NCBI GenBank assembly: GCA_002424705.1
Contig: DIKW01000080.1
Location: 1,940-12,489, forward strand
Length of the DNA stretch: 10,550 nt
Direction of reading: 5' to 3'
DNA from: Geobacter sp. UBA5608
GTDB lineage: Bacteria > Desulfobacterota > Desulfuromonadia > Geobacterales > Pseudopelobacteraceae
Positions 6,730 to 10,550 of the stretch are shown here, piece by piece (the stretch's first letter is position 1; the number at the start of each line of letters is the position of its first letter). A program made the position numbers and the translations under genes. The notes beneath the pieces are model-generated. The model saw nothing but the letters and a program-made list of their open reading frames with translations, did no database searches and was not told the DNA's origin.

Positions 6730-7655
6730 AACGGCAAGGCGGCTTTGTGCTGGTGATTGTGCTGGTGGTGGTGGCCCTGGTGACCTCACTGACGGTGCTG
6801 TTCATTAATGATGTCTACCTGGAGCTTGGCTCTAACCGTAATGCCATCGATGCCACCCAGGGCAGCCTGTTTGCGCAGGGAGGCATTACCGGCGGTCTGC
6901 AATTGCTTACCTCCACGGTTCCGAGCCAGGGCTATACCTCATTGAATGATTTCTGGGCGCGGCCGATCCTGCTCGATGAAGAGCGTGGCCAGCTGACGAT
7001 CAGCATTGTTGACGAGACCGGCAAACTGAACCTGAACCAGCTGGTGCTGCCCAACGGCAGCTTCAACGAGCCGTACCGCGGGGCGCTGCTGCTACTGCTG
7101 AAACGGCTGGAGCTTTCCAGCGAGCTGGTGGAAACCCTGGCCGACTGGCTTGACAGCGACGACACCCCGCACCCTGGCGGTGCAGAAAGCAGCTGGTATC
7201 TGGCGCAGAAACAGCCGGCGCGCCCCCGCAACGGTTACCTGATGACGTTGGATGAGCTGGCCGATATCAAGGGCTTTGCCGGTACGCCGCTGGAACGACT
7301 ACGCCCCTTTGTGACCGTCTACGGTGATGCAGCGCCCGGCGCACCGGCCTCGCCGGTGAATATCAACACAGCCCCGCGCGAGGTGCTTGAGACCCTTGAC
7401 GAACGGATCAGCCCGGATCTTGCCGGCCGGATCACGGAACATCGCCGCTTGACGCCGTTCAAGTATCCTGCTCAGCTGGCCCAGGTACCGGGCCTGGAGA
7501 GCATCGCACCTGCGCTGCTCTCCAGAATTGCAACCAAAGGGACGGTCTATCGCCTGCGTTCCGATGCCACGGTTAACGGCAGCACCCGTAGCGTAGAGGC
7601 GGTTGTTCGTCTGACCGGCGGATCATCCACCCTGTTGTACTGGCGTGAATTTTGA
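6726..7655 (+). CDS. gspK: GspK, tip minor pseudopilin
   Basis: GspK caps the pseudopilus tip. From ATG 6726 the product is 309 residues: leader MKRQGG, then FVLVIVLVVVALVTSLTVLF. Mature residue 5 is Ile, not Glu, which is the known hallmark of GspK among pseudopilins. The segment IVDETGKLNLNQL (family 'i.De.gklNlN.l') and the alpha-helical insert with LVETLADWLDSDD are typical. A C-terminal helix-hairpin-helix-like region starts at VNINTAPREVLETL (211 onward). No cysteines are seen, so a disulphide like that reported for some GspK proteins is absent. The reading frame is open back to 6597, but that would give a nonsensical 43-residue extension inside gspJ; the ATGA overlap and prepilin leader fix 6726. 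Confidence 0.95.
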   Translation: MKRQGGFVLVIVLVVVALVTSLTVLFINDVYLELGSNRNAIDATQGSLFAQGGITGGLQLLTSTVPSQGYTSLNDFWARPILLDEERGQLTISIVDETGKLNLNQLVLPNGSFNEPYRGALLLLLKRLELSSELVETLADWLDSDDTPHPGGAESSWYLAQKQPARPRNGYLMTLDELADIKGFAGTPLERLRPFVTVYGDAAPGAPASPVNINTAPREVLETLDERISPDLAGRITEHRRLTPFKYPAQLAQVPGLESIAPALLSRIATKGTVYRLRSDATVNGSTRSVEAVVRLTGGSSTLLYWREF

Positions 7656-7694
7656 TAGCGTATACCCTTACGGACCTCGAAAGAGCGGTCAACC

Positions 7695-9014
7695 ATGATC
7701 ATCCAGGTAATCCTACTCACTGAGCACGACCTGACCTGCGCCCGTTTCAGGCGGTCGGGACGCGCCTCCCTTAGCCCCCTGTCCGGGTTCAAGCTCCCCT
7801 ATGCAGATCACGCCGAACTGCGCGCACTGCTGCAGGAGCACCTGCCGCCAGCAACTGCGGAGGAAATCAGGACTATCCTTGCCCTTCCGCCTGTGCTGGT
7901 AGCCTTGCGTGAGCTGAACCTGCCAATCACCGACCGGCGTAAGGTGCGCGCGGTATTGCCACTTGAGCTGAGCGCCGAAGCAGCTCAACCCGAGCAGGAA
8001 CTGGTCTGTGATTCCGTGCCGCTTGACGGTGGAACCATCCTGGCCGGCTGGGCATCCCGCACTGTAGTGTCCGACCTGATCACCCTGTTTGCCGATGCCG
8101 GCGCAGAGCCCGAAGCGGTTACCGTGGACTGTCTGCACTGGCAGTTGCTGGCACCGGAACAACAGAGCGGGCCTTTCGCCATCTGTGACCGGCAGGCGGT
8201 ACTGGTCTGCCGCCCCGGATCCACTGCGCCCGCCTACTGCCGCAGCCTGGGAAGCGACAACGACGAGCTTGGCCGCACCCTGACGGCACTGGAACTGGCG
8301 CGTAATCTTCCCGTCCAGAGGGTGTTCCAGCTGGACCCGGAGTTCCCGGTCGAACTGCCCGCCTCGATCATCGTCGAACCGTTGCCGGTTCCGGCCCTGT
8401 TGGAACAGACAACGACATCCGGCAGTCTGCCGCCACTCGCGCTGGCCGCACCCCTGGCCGTGGCCGAGGCATACTGTAGCAACACGCTCTTTAACCTGCG
8501 TAACGGCTCGCTGGCCTGGTCACGCCAGCGCAACCAGCTGCTGCGACGCCACCGTCTGCCGTTGCTGTTGGCGGCTGTGCTGGCCATACTCCTGGTGGTC
8601 GCATCAGGCACCCATTGGTACCTGCTTACGCGTGACCTTGCCTCCTTGAACGGTTCTGTTGCGCGGATCTATCGCGAGATATTTCCAACCCGCACCAAGG
8701 CCGTTGACGAGGTGGCCGAGATCAAGGCCGAGATACGACGCCTGCAGGGTGGCATAGCTGGCCACTCACCACTTGCGTTTCTTGTGGATATCGCCGCCAT
8801 GAAGGGTGATGAGATCACGCTGTTCAGCGAGATCGAATACGATGGCAGCCGCTTTCTGCTGAAGGGTGACAGTCGCAGCAGTACAGCGGTCAACACCTTA
8901 CGGCAACGGTTGTTGGCTACCGGGTGGTCAGTGGAGCAGGCTGACCTGACCAACCGTCCCGACGGGAATGTGTTGTTCGTGCTGAAGGGACAACGGGGGG
9001 GAACATCGCCATGA
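7695..9014 (+). CDS. gspL: GspL, inner-membrane platform protein
   Basis: GspL is a bitopic inner-membrane protein that holds the GspE ATPase by its cytoplasmic domain and pairs with GspM. The 439-residue product has an actin-like-type cytoplasmic part (1-287) containing LPLELSAEAAQPEQELVCD, which fits the T2SSL family pattern. One transmembrane helix follows at about 288-309 (LPLLLAAVLAILLVVASG). Then come a short helical stretch (about 315-355) and a periplasmic ferredoxin-like domain (about 358-435) reading FLLKGDSRSSTAVNTLRQRL. The extreme N-terminus is divergent and lacks a clear nucleotide-type motif; all seven cysteines lie in the cytoplasmic part. It is separated from gspK by 39 nt, the largest gap in the operon, and overlaps gspM as ATGA. 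Identity is supported by domain order and by its place between K and M. Confidence 0.92.
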   Translation: MIIQVILLTEHDLTCARFRRSGRASLSPLSGFKLPYADHAELRALLQEHLPPATAEEIRTILALPPVLVALRELNLPITDRRKVRAVLPLELSAEAAQPEQELVCDSVPLDGGTILAGWASRTVVSDLITLFADAGAEPEAVTVDCLHWQLLAPEQQSGPFAICDRQAVLVCRPGSTAPAYCRSLGSDNDELGRTLTALELARNLPVQRVFQLDPEFPVELPASIIVEPLPVPALLEQTTTSGSLPPLALAAPLAVAEAYCSNTLFNLRNGSLAWSRQRNQLLRRHRLPLLLAAVLAILLVVASGTHWYLLTRDLASLNGSVARIYREIFPTRTKAVDEVAEIKAEIRRLQGGIAGHSPLAFLVDIAAMKGDEITLFSEIEYDGSRFLLKGDSRSSTAVNTLRQRLLATGWSVEQADLTNRPDGNVLFVLKGQRGGTSP

Positions 9015-9562
9015 GCACGCTGACCAACGTGAAGACCTGGTATGCCGAGCTGGACGAAGAACTACGGCGCCTGCTGCTGATACTAATCGCAGCCGTGGCC
9101 CTCCTGATCATCGCCGTTACCGCCGTACAACAACATCTGGCCCAACTGGAGCGACGCAAACTTTCCCGCGAGGCAACCCTGACTGAACTGATGTCGCTCC
9201 GGGTGCGCTATCAGGAGGCCCAAGGTGATGCGAACCGCATCAGAAACCGCCTGTCGCTGGTTACCGCTGATGACTCACCGGCAACAATCATCGAACAGAC
9301 CGGCCTTACGGCACGGGCCTCGATCCAATCCCGGTCGCTGCCTCGGCAGGAACGTGACGGCCTGATCGAAGAGGCGGCTGAGATCACCGTCGCCGGACTG
9401 TCTTCCAATGAACTGGTCAACCTACTCTTCCGACTGGAGCAGCACCCCAAGCCGGTGGTTGTGAAACGCTTTTCGGCCCGGCCCCGCTTCAACGAGCCGG
9501 CCCGGATCGATCTGACCATGACCGTTGCCCTCTACCGGCCCGGTCCGGCAGCGGAACGCTGA
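9011..9562 (+). CDS. gspM: GspM, inner-membrane platform protein
   Basis: GspM is a small bitopic inner-membrane partner of GspL. The 183-residue product has a short cytoplasmic N-terminus with an acidic stretch (ELDEELRR), a transmembrane helix at about 20-40 (LLLILIAAVALLIIAVTAV), a charged coiled-coil-like helix (about 42-86), and a periplasmic ferredoxin-like domain. The last includes AGLSSNELVNLLFRLEQHP, matching the family's helix pattern ('l....l..lL..le'). The ATG overlaps the gspL stop as ATGA, with the G-rich run at 8995-9001 just upstream acting as a possible Shine-Dalgarno. The 3' end meets gspN as TGATG. Sequence conservation in this family is low, so topology and gene order carry much of the call. 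Confidence 0.9.
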   Translation: MSTLTNVKTWYAELDEELRRLLLILIAAVALLIIAVTAVQQHLAQLERRKLSREATLTELMSLRVRYQEAQGDANRIRNRLSLVTADDSPATIIEQTGLTARASIQSRSLPRQERDGLIEEAAEITVAGLSSNELVNLLFRLEQHPKPVVVKRFSARPRFNEPARIDLTMTVALYRPGPAAER

Positions 9563-10404
9563 TGAGTCGACAGCGTCTATACTGGGCTGCCGGTATAACG
9601 GCAGGACTGCTGCTGCTACCGTTTCTAGCCCTGCAACTGATCCCTGACCAGACCATCGAACAGACCGTAGTACGTCTGCTGGCCTCCCGTGGCATAACCA
9701 TGCAGGCGGGGCGTTTTACCGTCGGTTTCCCTGCATCAGTCAACGCCAGTGACCTGACGCTGGGCACCACAAGCGACACCCTGCTCAAGGCTGACCAGCT
9801 GCGGGTGCGACCTCGACTGCTGCCCCTTGTGCTCGGACGCCTCTCCTTGAAGCTTGACGGCCGGATCGGTGCTGCAGGAACGCTACAGGGCCAGCTGCAG
9901 GTTGCGCCACGACTGGAAGGGAATCTCCAGGTCAATGAGCTGCAACTGGGCGACCTGCCGATAGCGGCGACTGTATTCGGCAGCGGCCTGAGCGGCGTTG
10001 GCCGCCTTGATCTGTCGATCACTGATGCGGACGAACGTGGCGTCAGTGGCGACATCAAGCTCCAGATTCGCAATCTGCGTCTGCAACAGGTTCGTCTTGG
10101 CTCTCTGCCACTGCCCAACGTCACCTTTCCCGAGGTACGCGGGCTTGCCAAACTACAGGGCCAGACCGTTGCGCTTACCAACCTGGCCCTGCAGGGCAGC
10201 GGCCTGTACGCACGCCTGAGCGGCACACTAAACCTTGCGCCGCAGGCACCGTTGCAACTACAGCTCGAGCTGATGCCCGATGCCGAGCTGCTTGCCAGCC
10301 AACAATCGGTTTTCCTGCTGATGCTTCCCTTTCAGGTAACGGCCGGCAGCTATCGCCTACCGATTGGCGGGACCCTGAACAGCCCGCAGCTTGCCACCCG
10401 TTAA
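9562..10404 (+). CDS. gspN: GspN, T2SS-associated protein (AsmA-like)
   Basis: This is the last operon gene, 280 residues. It has one N-terminal transmembrane or uncleaved signal segment (about 8-29), then a periplasmic domain of repeating beta-rich stretches (for example LKLDGRIGAAGTLQGQLQV and LALQGSGLYARLSGTLNL) and a C-terminal PIGGTLNSPQL. The look is that of AsmA-like/GspN proteins, where 'G.l..P.l' endings are common. GspN is found only in some T2SS operons; its role is not settled and it is dispensable in some enteric systems. It begins within the gspM stop (TGATG). Its TAA stop is the palindrome TTAA shared with the opposing LysR gene. I call it GspN from position plus fold type; the exact subfamily is inference. 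Confidence 0.85.
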   Translation: MSRQRLYWAAGITAGLLLLPFLALQLIPDQTIEQTVVRLLASRGITMQAGRFTVGFPASVNASDLTLGTTSDTLLKADQLRVRPRLLPLVLGRLSLKLDGRIGAAGTLQGQLQVAPRLEGNLQVNELQLGDLPIAATVFGSGLSGVGRLDLSITDADERGVSGDIKLQIRNLRLQQVRLGSLPLPNVTFPEVRGLAKLQGQTVALTNLALQGSGLYARLSGTLNLAPQAPLQLQLELMPDAELLASQQSVFLLMLPFQVTAGSYRLPIGGTLNSPQLATR

Positions 10405-10550
10405 TCCTGAACGCCCGTTAGCCCCTGAGAGACACCACAACTCTGTCGCACCGTCGCAATTAAGGCCGCTGCAGCCGGCGAGAGCGTCTTACCGCGCCGG
10501 GTGGCAAGATAAAACTGCTGCCTGATAGCCAACCCCGGTACAGTCAGCGC
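10401..10550 (-). CDS. LysR-type transcriptional regulator, C-terminal fragment
   Basis: The minus strand is open from the right edge to a TAA (complement of 10401-10403), giving the last 49 residues of a gene that begins outside the window. The segment AIRQQFYLATRRGKTLSPAA is typical of the C-terminus of LysR-family effector-binding domains, where 'i.R.f.l...+.r.lsp.a.aF...l' recurs. This supports a LysR-type regulator that would bind DNA through a helix-turn-helix lying beyond the edge. Its target and inducer cannot be read from this piece. It converges on gspN, and the two stop codons sit in the same TTAA, so nothing separates the genes. Regulation of the gsp operon by this protein is not implied. 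Confidence 0.75.
   Translation of the reverse strand, partial: ALTVPGLAIRQQFYLATRRGKTLSPAAAALIATVRQSCGVSQGLTGVQD

Noticed and set aside
6726..6776. Lack of Glu at mature position 5 in GspK as an anomaly
   Set aside because: Absence of Glu+5 is a known normal feature of GspK and fits its place at the pseudopilus tip.
7656..7694. Possible internal promoter in the gspK-gspL gap (GTATACCC)
   Set aside because: Only a weak -10-like element with no matching -35 was seen; read-through within the operon is the simpler view.
9489..10226. 245-codon minus-strand open frame across gspM and gspN
   Set aside because: The product is a low-complexity Arg/Ser/Pro-rich sequence typical of antisense reading of GC-rich genes; gspM and gspN are well supported on the plus strand.
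10405..10550. Non-coding region or operon terminator after gspN
   Set aside because: The minus strand is fully open and reads as a LysR C-terminus; I saw no GC-rich hairpin followed by a T-run.

Overview
This window is one long plus-strand type II secretion system (T2SS, general secretory pathway) operon. It runs from the last 24 codons of gspC through complete gspD, E, F, G, H, I, J, K, L, M and N. It ends against the 3' end of an opposing LysR-type regulator gene. The DNA is GC-rich (by eye about 60%) and almost entirely coding, with no gene-free stretch longer than about 40 bases. The full C-to-N order, the short AsmA-like GspN at the end and the look of the proteins suggest a Gram-negative bacterium, most likely Desulfuromonadota (Geobacter/Trichlorobacter/Pelobacter-like). 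The taxonomic placement is inference, because no rRNA or other marker gene is present.

Layout: 1-75 gspC end (PDZ-domain tail); 91-2028 gspD, outer-membrane secretin; 2025-3590 gspE, cytoplasmic ATPase; 3571-4782 gspF, polytopic inner-membrane platform protein; 4800-6729 gspG, H, I and J, the pseudopilins with FTL(I/L)E cleavage sites; 6726-7655 gspK, the tip pseudopilin without Glu+5; 7695-9014 gspL and 9011-9562 gspM, the assembly-platform pair; 9562-10404 gspN; 10401-10550 minus strand, LysR-family C-terminus running off the right edge.

Most junctions overlap (ATGA at D/E, J/K and L/M; TTGA at H/I; TGATG at M/N; 20 nt at E/F; 14 nt at I/J). The largest gaps are 39 nt (K/L) and 34 nt (G/H). 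This indicates one polycistronic, translationally coupled unit whose promoter lies left of the window. Together the genes encode an almost complete machine: GspE powers assembly through GspL, GspM and GspF; GspG-K form the periplasmic pseudopilus; GspC links the inner-membrane platform to the GspD channel. The prepilin peptidase (GspO/PilD), a pilotin and the secreted substrates are not in the window.

I see no undescribed system here. The points worth a second look are a cysteine pair flanking the calcium loop of GspG, AT-rich rare-codon patches inside gspD, a TTG start for gspI fixed by a strong Shine-Dalgarno, and a shared TTAA stop between gspN and the convergent LysR gene.
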